A stretch of DNA of 64,000 nt from Leptolyngbya sp. PCC 7375. Lineage in GTDB: Bacteria; Cyanobacteriota; Cyanobacteriia; Phormidesmidales; Phormidesmidaceae. The DNA lies in NCBI RefSeq assembly GCF_000316115.1, contig NZ_JH993793.1, positions 632,677 through 696,676 on the forward strand, in the 5' to 3' direction. Below are positions 13,400-22,700 of this stretch, piece after piece; position 1 is the first letter of the stretch, and each line of letters begins with the position of its first letter. The notes beneath the pieces are model-generated. The model did not search any database, had not been told where the DNA came from, and was given only the letters and a program-made list of their open reading frames with translations. A program made the translations under genes and the position numbers.

Positions 13400-15601
13400 C
13401 TAGGATTGAGTATCTTCCTCGCTGGTAGCCATGGAAAACCTCACTTTTTCTACACCTTGAATCATCTGTAAGGCAAATTGAGCTGCTGTGAAATCATTTA
13501 TTGACTGCTCTTTTGCTTTTAGTTCTTCCTTGATGCCATTTGCTAAATTCGTAATGTTTACAACACTTCCGTAATCAATCATCGGGAGCTGAGTATCTTC
13601 TACAGGCGTAAGATGAACTTTCCAATTATTCATCTCTGTGCCGTCTAGCTTTCTTAACTCGCGCCATAAATTTATGGTGTTGTCAGTATTAAAGCCAAAA
13701 TGTAGTCCCTCTGGCTTGAGAGAGATGTCGACGGTGCGAATGGCTCCATCGAACAGACAAATAGAGACGTCTTCTGCGAGGCGATCGCAACGTAAAACTC
13801 TTAACTTCTGAGTCTGGTTCATGGGTTGCTCCCCCGCTATGGAAGATTCGGAGCCATCGATTTGTAAATCAGGCCAACCGGCTACCACGTCTGAGCGGAT
13901 TAAGCAGCCACTGATGTGTTTTGCTTCGCCAGTTAATGGATTATGGCGGCTATCCTGTTGGGCATCAGCGTCTTGTACTCGACCAATGCTAAAGGCACCA
14001 TCCAGCAGCGATTCTACCCAAAACCAATCTAAACAAAAGAACCGGATCGATTCTGGAGGGAGCATCTGTTCATCGGGGACGAGGTAATTAAAGGGGACCC
14101 CATAGAGCAGGCCGAGTCGCTCAAACCAGGCTTGGATCTCTTCGGGAAACTCAAGCGCGGCAGCATTACGCTCTGTTTGAGCAAAGAGATGGGGATAAAG
14201 CGCCTGTTGATTATCTTTAGCCAGCTTTTGGGCGTTGGTGCGTTTCCAGTTAAACAGGCGGGTGGCAAATTGTTTATCTTGCAGGGCTAACAGTTGACCC
14301 AGTTGCCAGGCGGCGGCGTAGGAAATGTCAAACAAACCCGTGTTTGGATTGTAGGCAATCAGCTGATCGACACTGCGTATAGCCAGTTGAGATAACGCTA
14401 AGGATGTCGGATTTTCTCCAGGAGAAAGAGGGCTATGATACCAGGAAAAGGTTTTGCCACCCTGCCGGAGATAATGGGGAAAGGCACGATAGCCTTTGGC
14501 CAGAGAAGAAACTACGTCAGGATCATCTTGGGTGGGATTATCTTGGGTGGGAAGCCTTAGCGTATCTTTGTTGAGATTTTTAAGTAATCCTGTAAAATTT
14601 TGTTCAGGGTTAGTACAGGAAAAGCTCCAGCTCTTTAGCGTTACTAGACGAATATACTCGTCATCCGTGGCGTTTTGATCGTTGAATTTACCCTTAGAAT
14701 ATCGGTTCTCTAAAGACACTAAATAGGCGGTGCTCATTCCTTCTGGTTTGGGCAGCCGATTGCTAATCACCACAGATAACGGTTCTGTGTTCTCGGCGTC
14801 GCCGGTGACTTGACGAACATGGGCTAAGTATTCTAGATCCTCGGTCGTGGGTAATATCTTTGACAACAACGCTTTGGGAACATCAATGACAGCGACGTTG
14901 TCGTCAACTTGTTGGCCAATTTCTACGTCTACGCCGGGCCATTTTATCGGGCCGGTATAAGATCGCTGTAATTTACTCAGGGGGATAAGTTTAGTGTTTT
15001 CAGATTCAGCTAAGATGACTTCAACTTGTGTCTCCAGTCCAGCAAATTCACCTTCTAGTTGAGCAGACTTGCGATTACTCGGCTCAACGAGCATGGCATC
15101 ATCATCTGCTTCCTTAACCCAGCCAATCCTGTTCGATAACAGGTGCTGCCATAGTTGATCTTTTTGAGCTTGGGTTAACTCATTGTCTTGGGCATCATGG
15201 AGTGGAGCTTCTAAAATCTTTTCTCTCGGAATCGTACGTAAGAGTTTTTCTCCCTCGTGAATCAGAATAAGCGCCAACCAAGGAGCCTTTTGGGTGTCTG
15301 GTTGCGCTAACCTTTCCCATGGAAGGGTGCTACTTTTTAGAGCGACATGCGGCAGGACATGAGAATGATCGCCAAGGCTACCAGCGGGCGGAAAGACCGC
15401 ATGAATCTCTGGCTGGGTTAGCTCAAAGCGATTTCCTTGCACAACAAAGGCAAGCTGTGTGCTGAAGGCCTCATCGACATCAGCGAGTTTGATCGTTTGC
15501 TTAACTGAAATTTTATAGTGTCCAGTCTCTAAAGCCATCAGATGGCTTTGAATGAACTGGATTTGCCCCTGGGCGTTGGGATCGATAACTTTAGTGCTCA
15601 T
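13400..15601 (-). CDS. large uncharacterised protein, last gene of toxin-like operon
   Basis: A 733-residue soluble protein without signal peptide or membrane helix. The N-terminal ~140 residues are beta-rich, with alternating hydrophobic strands (GHYKISVKQTIKLADV, QLAFVVQGNRFEL) and a HAVFPPAGSLGDHSHVLPHV loop. The middle reads as an alpha/beta region rich in Gln and Glu, with RAFPHYLRQGGKTFSWYHSP and aromatic clusters (FFCLDWFWVESLLDGAF). The C-terminal part has paired strands (LRVLRCDRLAEDVSICLFDG). I do not recognise a named family. It is the promoter-distal member of six minus-strand genes that include an oedema-factor-like cyclase; a structural or carrier role in that system is inference. 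Confidence 0.7.
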   Translation of the reverse strand: MSTKVIDPNAQGQIQFIQSHLMALETGHYKISVKQTIKLADVDEAFSTQLAFVVQGNRFELTQPEIHAVFPPAGSLGDHSHVLPHVALKSSTLPWERLAQPDTQKAPWLALILIHEGEKLLRTIPREKILEAPLHDAQDNELTQAQKDQLWQHLLSNRIGWVKEADDDAMLVEPSNRKSAQLEGEFAGLETQVEVILAESENTKLIPLSKLQRSYTGPIKWPGVDVEIGQQVDDNVAVIDVPKALLSKILPTTEDLEYLAHVRQVTGDAENTEPLSVVISNRLPKPEGMSTAYLVSLENRYSKGKFNDQNATDDEYIRLVTLKSWSFSCTNPEQNFTGLLKNLNKDTLRLPTQDNPTQDDPDVVSSLAKGYRAFPHYLRQGGKTFSWYHSPLSPGENPTSLALSQLAIRSVDQLIAYNPNTGLFDISYAAAWQLGQLLALQDKQFATRLFNWKRTNAQKLAKDNQQALYPHLFAQTERNAAALEFPEEIQAWFERLGLLYGVPFNYLVPDEQMLPPESIRFFCLDWFWVESLLDGAFSIGRVQDADAQQDSRHNPLTGEAKHISGCLIRSDVVAGWPDLQIDGSESSIAGEQPMNQTQKLRVLRCDRLAEDVSICLFDGAIRTVDISLKPEGLHFGFNTDNTINLWRELRKLDGTEMNNWKVHLTPVEDTQLPMIDYGSVVNITNLANGIKEELKAKEQSINDFTAAQFALQMIQGVEKVRFSMATSEEDTQS

Positions 15602-15768
15602 TGTTCAAATTCACTGTGAGAGGGCTAGGTATAAAAGGACTAAGAGAAGCGCAAATTAATGATCTCCCTTAGTGGTATAAGTTGCTAAACCCACCCCGAC
15701 TTCCGCTGCGCTCCAGCCACCCCTCCGGCGGGGGGGAAATTGACTATGTGTTTAGAAATAGGGGACTT

Positions 15769-15785
15769 GGTTCCCCACGGGAACC
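15769..15785. repeat. short perfect palindrome in operon gap
   Basis: GGTTCCC CAC GGGAACC lies in the 241-bp gap between the 733- and 1515-residue genes, next to C-rich and G-rich runs (CCACCCCTCCGGCGGGGGGG). The gap looks like a dispersed cyanobacterial palindromic repeat rather than a promoter. Confidence 0.5.
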
Positions 15786-15842
15786 GTAAGGGAGGGGTTT
15801 TCGATAGATATGCGATACGGAAGGTTGTTTGTTTGCTGCTCC

Positions 15843-18800
15843 CTAAACGGTTGTTGTTTCAAGTTGCGGTGCGATAATAAACGCTCGCTCTACGCCTTGG
15901 GGCGTTTCAAAGTCTGCTAAGTCTATGCCAGCGATAGCGACATCCGATAGACCCAACCCTTTCAACAGTCGAGTTCTGGCAGTTTCGACTGCTTTAGAGG
16001 TCAGGCTTTCACCAATCTTTTGTTCTCTGGCATCTTCATCAGTCTCTTCATTTTTGGCAAACAGTGAACCTGACTGCCATTGATAGGCGTTCAGGACGGA
16101 TTCAGTGTCGTAGGCTAGGTTCTTACGCTCAATCGATTGAGTGACGCCAGGCTGTGGCGGTTTGGCGGGTTTGATGGTGTATCCAGACAGAACATTGTTG
16201 ATCAATCCTTTCCGAGTAGGATCAGTGGTATTGGATTCTCCCCACAAACCGACCGGAATGTTTTTCGCAATCGGAACACAGTTTAAACCGCTTTCCTGAG
16301 AGACTTCTCTGCCGCCTGCTCCAATTTTGGTGAGCGAAATATGATATTTCGACTCAGTGAAGTCTCGATTTTTGACAGCCATCGGGGCGATACCAAAGGT
16401 TGTTGTTTGAGGCGTCGTCCCAGAGTCTGTCTGCGTCTGAATGGAAACTTGGTCAACTTCTGTTGTTTTAATCGGAATCACAGAGCTGGCAGTCAACGCA
16501 AAGTCTTTGGGATTAACGACAAAGATTTCCGAATCACCTTCGCCGATCTTGCGCAGTAAGCCACTTTCAACCGTAAGGGTGCAAACGTCTTGAGCAGACG
16601 GTAAGAAAGATTGCTTAAACTCTGACCAGTTGAGCGCAGGTGGTTTCTGCTGAGAACGACTGCCAAAGCGAACGGTAAAGGAAACTATCCAAAGACGAAT
16701 AGAGGCTTTGCCGGAGAATTTGGGTCCCCAAATGTGCAAATCGGCACCTACTTGGATTGAAATTTTTCTGGTCCGCCTGAAAATGCGGAAGCTGTAGGAG
16801 CCACCTAGATTAACGCCAATCCGCGCATCATAAAAATAAGGCTGCCAAGAGACAATAAAATGGGCATAGGCAACAAACCACGCTTTAATTCTGCCAGATT
16901 TCCAATTGGCTTCTAAGCGTCCGCCAGCCATAATCGCGGAAGCGGTGAGCGCAAAGTAAAGACGGCCTTTGACACTTAAGTTTTTGCTAATGCGCCAATT
17001 GAGTGCCAGGGGATCGACTCTGGGATAGTGTTCCGGAACCTGGAAACGGGGATGATAACCGCCTACGGTGAGAACAAAGTCTCCTTTATAGGGGCCAGAA
17101 AACCAGCTGTAGAAAGCGAAGCCACCGCTGAGTCGGCAATCACGGTCAAACAGATAGGAGTCAGGCAGGATTTTGCCTTCAACCTGAAGGATGCCTTCAG
17201 CGGGAGCGAACCGGGCCAGAATGGCGAAGCGGATTTGGGCGAGTGGAGGCACCAGAGGCTTACTACTGCCAGGCGGCAGGGGCGGGGAAACAAGGGTAGA
17301 GATGCCGAATAGGTCGAGGATGAATTGATCGCCGAAGCTAACAACGAGCAGGACGAAGGATTCAATAATCTTAAACGAGGTGAATTTGATGCCCACCGCC
17401 AGCAGAATGCGCCCAACTTTAGGGGGAATGGAGGGGCGGAGATCTTGCTGGATAGCGATTAATCCGGCGGGATCGGCAGGGGTACGGCTGATAGCAGCGC
17501 GAACTAGGGGGAACTGAGGAATTTCGTCGAGGGTGGGTGGGATCAGCTGGCGATTGTAGGCAAAACCGAGGGCGAGTCCGGTGATGAAGAAGCAGGCCGG
17601 ACCGCCGAGGGGTTTGTTGAGAATGCCATAGATGAAGAGGGAGGGATGGCCGTTGAAGTTAGTGTAGGCACCGAGCGCGGCGATGGAGAAGGTTTTGGTT
17701 TTGACGAGGATGGCACCGGAGTATTCGTCTCTGCCGTCAATGGTGGTTCTGAGTAAGGCACCTTCGATAGTCAGGTTACCTTTGCTTGCGTAATTGACAC
17801 TGAGGCCCCGGAGCTGGAATTTGGGCTGGAATTGCTTGAGGGGGGAGCCGACGGATAATCCTTCTAGGGTTAAGGTGAGCCCGGCAGTGGCGATCGCAGC
17901 ATCTAGGCGAAACCAGAGGACATCGTCTTGGTATTGGACGCCGATTCTAGCAAAGTACAGCGGCCCCAACTTTTTATTGAGGGAATACCATTGGGTGCCG
18001 TCGGTAGCGGGCTCGACGGTGGTGGACTCGATACTGGTGGGGGCGACGGTGGCGGGCGTGGCAGGAACGGGTGTGGCAGCTGCGGCGGACTCGATAGTAG
18101 AAGCTGGTGGTGGACTGTCGGCGGTGATCGGTAGGGTGAGTACTTGAAGGGTGTCGCCGAGTTGCAGGTTGGCGCTGACCGTCATGCCTTTCTTGATCGC
18201 CGGGGTGGATGGAGCTGAGGGGGGACTGTAGGGGATGGGCGTCATGCCATCGGGAAGGAGAGTGTTGAAGGCGTCAACCGTTTCGGGCGTCAGGTTCTGG
18301 GAGGCAAGCAGAAATTGTAAATCATCAATGCCGAGGGTTTTATCGGGGGGAAGATCTTTCCCGACTAGGGGCAGCTGTGTGAAATTGATTGTGGAACTGA
18401 GGTTGAGACCAAAGAAGACCTGCGATTTGCTCTGGGCTTTACTGTAGATGAATAGAGCATCTAGGAGAGTGATTTCTAGCGTATTGGGGACATAGGCGGC
18501 AATTTCGTCAGAAATAACTTCGATAAGACGCTTAACTTTGAGAGCCTGTCTATCAGGATTGTTATAGGCAGCGAGGAGCGTTTTGGCCGTTTTGTCTTGG
18601 CTGAAGAGCAGGTTGAATTGTAGGTCACTGACGGTGATGTAGCCGCCAAACTGTTTGAGAAAGGAATTATCTTCTTGGCGGGTAATCTCGATGGTGACGA
18701 CAGTCTCCACGGCTTGACCGTCAACCAAAAACTGGGATTCAGCCGTAAAGGTAAAATCTTTGGTCTCACTGTTGAAGGAAACAGCTAGATTTTGAATAGT

Positions 18801-20390
18801 GAGGTCTTCTATGGCTGCCGGTAGGGGGACTTCACCAAAGATATTGCCTAAATCTTCGGCCATGGTGGGTTGCGCGCCTTCGGGCAATTGGGCCGCAGGG
18901 CCAATCGGGATGGCTTGTCCAGGTCCGGTGCTGCCATTGAATTGCCACCCTTCTCCGTTGTAATTGGCGTCAAGATTGAGCGTTACACCTGCGATCGCAA
19001 ACTCGGCAGCTATTTCACAGCTGTAGGTAGTTTGTCCATAAATCTTGAAGCGCAGCGCATTCAACTCTACATTTTTGATAATTTCCCAGGTTCCAGAAAC
19101 ATCAACCCGAGTGGCAAACTCTCCACTATTCAGATTAAATTCAGTACTCAGATCGTTAATTGTAAGATCGGGTATGCCATCGGACTGTGCGCCTAAGTCG
19201 GCGACTAAATCGGCGATTTTGAGGGGGGTTTGTGAGTCCAGGCCCAAATAGAACTGATTGCTGGGATAATAGCCGCCACCAAGGAGCGTAATTTGGCTGT
19301 CTTTGCCCAAGGATGCTTGGGCCTCAATGGACGCCGTGATCAGTTTGGCATCCAACGGTTCATCAATAGAAAAGGTGAATAACAGTCCGCTGAGGGTCAA
19401 AACATCCTCAATCAGCGTCCAATTTTCCAAGTCAAGCGTAAAATCGACCTGTTCAAGACTTTTGTCACGTTTGGAAAACTTTAGGTCTAGTGTGATGGTT
19501 CCTTGGGGTTGCAGGGACGGCAAGTCCGCCAGATCAGAGGCATCAACAAACGGAAGAGAATTGTTACGGTAGGTTCCGATGGCTGTAATCAGATCGCCAT
19601 CGCGTGGGAAATCGATATCAATGTCGATGCCTTGCTGACCATCGTTGAGATCTAGCGATCCGATCAGGCGAATCTGCGAATCATTCGGGGAGAAATAGAG
19701 TGGTGAGGAAAACTCAATCGCCGCGTCTTTAAGGGTGCCAGGTCCAAACTGACAGCCATCAGGCCCTAACGCCAGCAGCAGCGTTAGCACAGGAAACTCG
19801 TCTGGGAACGTGACCCTGGCTTGGAGCAAAAACGCTGATAGATCGATGTCAATGAAATCAATCAGGGGCTCTAGTCCAAGCAGCGCAGTAGCGAAGAGGC
19901 CACCCCACAGATTGAGTCCATTCTCTGTCGGCAACGATAGCGTCTTTTGGCTAGACCATTCTTGCCAAAGGCGCAGTTTGGTGGTTTCTGCTTGCAAGGT
20001 CTGTTCATCTAAGGGTGAAGCCGAATAGATATAGAGCCAAAGCGGATCTTGGAGCGTAACAAAGCGTAGTAAAAAAGTGTCCGCTGAATTGCCTGTTTCC
20101 GACTCTCCCGGCATTAGGGGAAAACAAGTGCCAAAGTTCCAGTCTTCAAGCGGCTGAGCACAGAGGATCAGTAAAGATTGATCGGCCTTGCTGAACACCT
20201 CTATGTGACAGGCAACGTTCAGCAGTGTACCTTTGCCCCGATGAATTTGCGGATCGGTTTCATCTTGTTCTGGCTGATCAAGCTCGATACTTCGCGTCCA
20301 GAAATATTGTTGCAGGTCATCCAGGCAAGCCTCGCTGAGATTAGCTTGATTGAAAACTATGGATGGTGCTGTCGTTGCGTCTGTCGTCAT
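15843..20390 (-). CDS. giant beta-rich protein, DUF6603-like
   Basis: This 1515-residue protein is dominated by repeated beta-strand pairs of the kind LTLDLKFSKRDKSLEQVDFT and SLGKDSQITLLGGGYYPSNQ. A Pro/Ala/Thr-rich linker lies at residues ~755-800. After it a region reads CFFITGLALGFAYNRQLIPP then FPLVRAA, wording that I associate with DUF6603-type giant proteins. The C-terminal part contains long amphipathic strands (GRLYFALTASAIMAGGRL, YFYDARIGVNLGGSYSFRIF) reminiscent of a beta-barrel or beta-helix, and a helical tail (TRLLKGLGLSDVAIAGIDLA). No classical signal peptide is visible. It may form a shell, scaffold or surface assembly for the neighbouring cyclase; that is inference. Confidence 0.7.
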   Translation of the reverse strand: MTTDATTAPSIVFNQANLSEACLDDLQQYFWTRSIELDQPEQDETDPQIHRGKGTLLNVACHIEVFSKADQSLLILCAQPLEDWNFGTCFPLMPGESETGNSADTFLLRFVTLQDPLWLYIYSASPLDEQTLQAETTKLRLWQEWSSQKTLSLPTENGLNLWGGLFATALLGLEPLIDFIDIDLSAFLLQARVTFPDEFPVLTLLLALGPDGCQFGPGTLKDAAIEFSSPLYFSPNDSQIRLIGSLDLNDGQQGIDIDIDFPRDGDLITAIGTYRNNSLPFVDASDLADLPSLQPQGTITLDLKFSKRDKSLEQVDFTLDLENWTLIEDVLTLSGLLFTFSIDEPLDAKLITASIEAQASLGKDSQITLLGGGYYPSNQFYLGLDSQTPLKIADLVADLGAQSDGIPDLTINDLSTEFNLNSGEFATRVDVSGTWEIIKNVELNALRFKIYGQTTYSCEIAAEFAIAGVTLNLDANYNGEGWQFNGSTGPGQAIPIGPAAQLPEGAQPTMAEDLGNIFGEVPLPAAIEDLTIQNLAVSFNSETKDFTFTAESQFLVDGQAVETVVTIEITRQEDNSFLKQFGGYITVSDLQFNLLFSQDKTAKTLLAAYNNPDRQALKVKRLIEVISDEIAAYVPNTLEITLLDALFIYSKAQSKSQVFFGLNLSSTINFTQLPLVGKDLPPDKTLGIDDLQFLLASQNLTPETVDAFNTLLPDGMTPIPYSPPSAPSTPAIKKGMTVSANLQLGDTLQVLTLPITADSPPPASTIESAAAATPVPATPATVAPTSIESTTVEPATDGTQWYSLNKKLGPLYFARIGVQYQDDVLWFRLDAAIATAGLTLTLEGLSVGSPLKQFQPKFQLRGLSVNYASKGNLTIEGALLRTTIDGRDEYSGAILVKTKTFSIAALGAYTNFNGHPSLFIYGILNKPLGGPACFFITGLALGFAYNRQLIPPTLDEIPQFPLVRAAISRTPADPAGLIAIQQDLRPSIPPKVGRILLAVGIKFTSFKIIESFVLLVVSFGDQFILDLFGISTLVSPPLPPGSSKPLVPPLAQIRFAILARFAPAEGILQVEGKILPDSYLFDRDCRLSGGFAFYSWFSGPYKGDFVLTVGGYHPRFQVPEHYPRVDPLALNWRISKNLSVKGRLYFALTASAIMAGGRLEANWKSGRIKAWFVAYAHFIVSWQPYFYDARIGVNLGGSYSFRIFRRTRKISIQVGADLHIWGPKFSGKASIRLWIVSFTVRFGSRSQQKPPALNWSEFKQSFLPSAQDVCTLTVESGLLRKIGEGDSEIFVVNPKDFALTASSVIPIKTTEVDQVSIQTQTDSGTTPQTTTFGIAPMAVKNRDFTESKYHISLTKIGAGGREVSQESGLNCVPIAKNIPVGLWGESNTTDPTRKGLINNVLSGYTIKPAKPPQPGVTQSIERKNLAYDTESVLNAYQWQSGSLFAKNEETDEDAREQKIGESLTSKAVETARTRLLKGLGLSDVAIAGIDLADFETPQGVERAFIIAPQLETTTV

Positions 20391-20449
20391 GGGAGGTGCC
20401 TTCCCTTGCTTACATTGAGAGGTTGCTTAAACTTGCAGGTAGATTGAGA

Positions 20450-22288
20450 CTATTCAGGTATCTTGATCTCTAAAGGTGAGATAAGATCTTTTCGTTCAGC
20501 AGCATCAGGAAATAGTAGATACGTGGCAAACTCAAGGAAATTTTCAGCCACGCCTTGAAAAGCTTTGGATACTGCATTTCGCTCTGGATCGGTTGCTGTA
20601 TCTGGAGTCGGAGTCAGTAGTTCTCTTAATAGCGACTCTATAGACTGTAGTGAGACACCATCCAAATCCTTTATCTCTCTGATTCGAGCTTCAAGATATC
20701 GTCTTGGCTTGTCTGGTAAAGTTACATTCCCTGTTCTCTCAGTCATGGCAAGCTCGCCAGCGGCTAAGCACATCCAGTGCATAAACCATCCATCATGTAG
20801 AAAAACGTAGAATCGTCTTTTTAACAGTTTGACTAGCGAAAGAAACTCAACGTGGTTCTCTACTAGGAAGGCAGTGTTCTTGAGGACGTTTTTTTGTTTT
20901 ACATCATCCTGCTTTAAGTCATCCCATTGTGATTGGGGCATAAAGAAGGCGATCGGATAATCTATTTCATCCACTCCGGGACGCCCGCCTTCGTCACTGT
21001 GAAAAGCTCGATTTGGAAATTGCCCTTTATCTGGTGCATTCTTACCCAGGTACTGCGCCCGGACTAAAGAGTTGAGCGTCTGAGCAGTAAACTGCACGAG
21101 ATCATTTATGTTGCCAAGTTCAGGATCCTCTTTCCCGTCAAGTTCTTGATAAGTTCCAATGAATTCAATAAACACGTTTCTAGAATTGGTGATCTCCAGC
21201 GCATTTTCTTTCTTTTCAACGGGTATAAAGAGATTCTTGATTTTATTCGATTGTGGTTGCGTAGGCTGGAGGGCTGGAAATTCCGAAATTCGAGTGGTCA
21301 TCTCGAATGAGATATTGGGGGTAAATGGCCAGACTGCAAATAGATCGTAGTCGCCTGATACTGCGTTTTTGTAAAGGTCTTTTTCATCTCTGTATGCCAG
21401 GTATGGACTTTGGATGCCATTAACAGGATAGAAATTCTCCAAGGGATTCGCTACCTTCTCTACAGGAATAATATTGAGTTCCCGTATACCTTGATTAATT
21501 TGAACGATGTCATTTACAGCTATTGTGCTTCTATCCACAGGCTTTATGGATTCTTCAATTATCTCGTTATAGGATGCTAGAATTTCGACGTTTCTCTTGT
21601 TTGCATCCTCTTGATCAATAGAAAACTTTTCTCCGTTTCTTTTCAGATAGCTAATGTATCTATCTCTGTCCTTGATATAAATGTTCCTATGATAGATATG
21701 CCACAAGTTAGAAGTAGCGTCTTTCTTGATCACGTATTCGACCGCAATTGTTTTATTTTCGTCTTGTGCGATACCGTATATCAAATCATTGCCAATTTTT
21801 TTGTGATTTGGCAGGAAACCACTGTTGAGCAGTTCTTGCTTGCGTTTATCCGATATCGCAAGTGGGAGAAAAAGGGAGTCGGCAACTTTGTCCTTTTCCC
21901 TTTCCGTTGCCCGTATTGCGACTAACCAGACTAAAGAATTTATATGTTCCTTAAGGTTGTAGGCCATCTTGCTAGCACCGGTCTTATTGAAGGCTGGCAG
22001 TTGACAGACAAATCCTGCCATCGGTCCCCAATTACAGGATTTCCCATGAACATAAAAAGGCTTTAGATTATAGCCTTCGTCGATCAGAGTAGTGCAGGCT
22101 TTACCCGGTACTCGGCTCCAGATCACACAGTTGAGTTCATCTGCGGCCTTTTGAAACGCCTCTGAAGCTTGTTTTGGAAAACCTTCTCCAACCAATTTTG
22201 GATCTGGTTCAGTGGGCACAGATGGCTGATTGTTCGGCTGATTTCTTGGCTGCCAAGTAGGTTGGCGACTAATAGTCCATCTCGTCAT
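20450..22288 (-). CDS. oedema factor/CyaA/ExoY-like nucleotidyl cyclase toxin
   Basis: The 612-residue product aligns by eye with the catalytic domain of anthrax oedema factor and Bordetella CyaA (PF03497). Residues ~72-88 read GYNLKPFYVHGKSCNWG, against GVATKGLGVHAKSSDWG in CyaA; the lysine, histidine and lysine equivalent to CyaA K58, H63 and K65 are K76, H81 and K83. Residues 312-318 are GDYDLFA, matching the D-x-D metal ligands (D313, D315). Residues 430-433 are HSDE, matching the catalytic histidine (CyaA H298) and E301. The position of the CyaA purine-binding asparagine is Arg here. The enzyme should convert ATP, or another NTP, to a cyclic nucleotide, usually after binding a host activator. 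I chose the ATG at 22288 with CAGGAG upstream; an upstream ATG at 22324 is possible. There is no signal peptide, so a dedicated delivery route is likely. The operon companions are large beta-rich and tail-like proteins. Confidence 0.75.
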   Translation of the reverse strand: MTRWTISRQPTWQPRNQPNNQPSVPTEPDPKLVGEGFPKQASEAFQKAADELNCVIWSRVPGKACTTLIDEGYNLKPFYVHGKSCNWGPMAGFVCQLPAFNKTGASKMAYNLKEHINSLVWLVAIRATEREKDKVADSLFLPLAISDKRKQELLNSGFLPNHKKIGNDLIYGIAQDENKTIAVEYVIKKDATSNLWHIYHRNIYIKDRDRYISYLKRNGEKFSIDQEDANKRNVEILASYNEIIEESIKPVDRSTIAVNDIVQINQGIRELNIIPVEKVANPLENFYPVNGIQSPYLAYRDEKDLYKNAVSGDYDLFAVWPFTPNISFEMTTRISEFPALQPTQPQSNKIKNLFIPVEKKENALEITNSRNVFIEFIGTYQELDGKEDPELGNINDLVQFTAQTLNSLVRAQYLGKNAPDKGQFPNRAFHSDEGGRPGVDEIDYPIAFFMPQSQWDDLKQDDVKQKNVLKNTAFLVENHVEFLSLVKLLKRRFYVFLHDGWFMHWMCLAAGELAMTERTGNVTLPDKPRRYLEARIREIKDLDGVSLQSIESLLRELLTPTPDTATDPERNAVSKAFQGVAENFLEFATYLLFPDAAERKDLISPLEIKIPE

Positions 22289-22375
22289 TGTCTTGTACTC
22301 CTGAAGGCTAGTTAAAATCTTCAATTAGTAATTGTTGATCAGTGTTCGATATTAGTTTCAGACAGGCGATCGCCC

Positions 22376-22690
22376 GTTCTATTCATCACCTACCTCTTCT
22401 TTAATAGAAATGGGTATACCTGCGATCGCATTTCGATTTCCATCACTTCTTATGCGCTTGCAGTGAAGAGTAAATAAGAGCGGAATAGGGTGCGATCGCT
22501 GTTGTATCGTCATCACTCATGACCGATGAGCATTGGAACAAATAAGGGGCGATCGCTGTTACATTTCCATGACTCATTACCTTCTTGAATGAGGTATAAA
22601 GTTGGTGGAGAATAGGGTGCGATCGCGTTTCATTACTCTTTATCTCTGAAGATAGGGAACAGAATTAGGGGAAAGATTGGGTGCGATCGC
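22376..22690. repeat. HIP1-centred tandem repeat array in operon gap
   Basis: Six GCGATCGC octamers occur in 315 bp, at 22376, 22422, 22492, 22549, 22619 and 22683, spaced 46, 70, 57, 70 and 64 bp. Most are embedded in AATAGGGTGCGATCGCTGTT-like context and followed by a CATNACTCAT element that can pair with a downstream ATGAG/ATAGGG element. The array fills most of the gap between the cyclase gene and the upstream fibre-like gene and even overlaps the start of the latter's 3' flank. Confidence 0.75.
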
Positions 22691-22700
22691 TGTTAAATTT

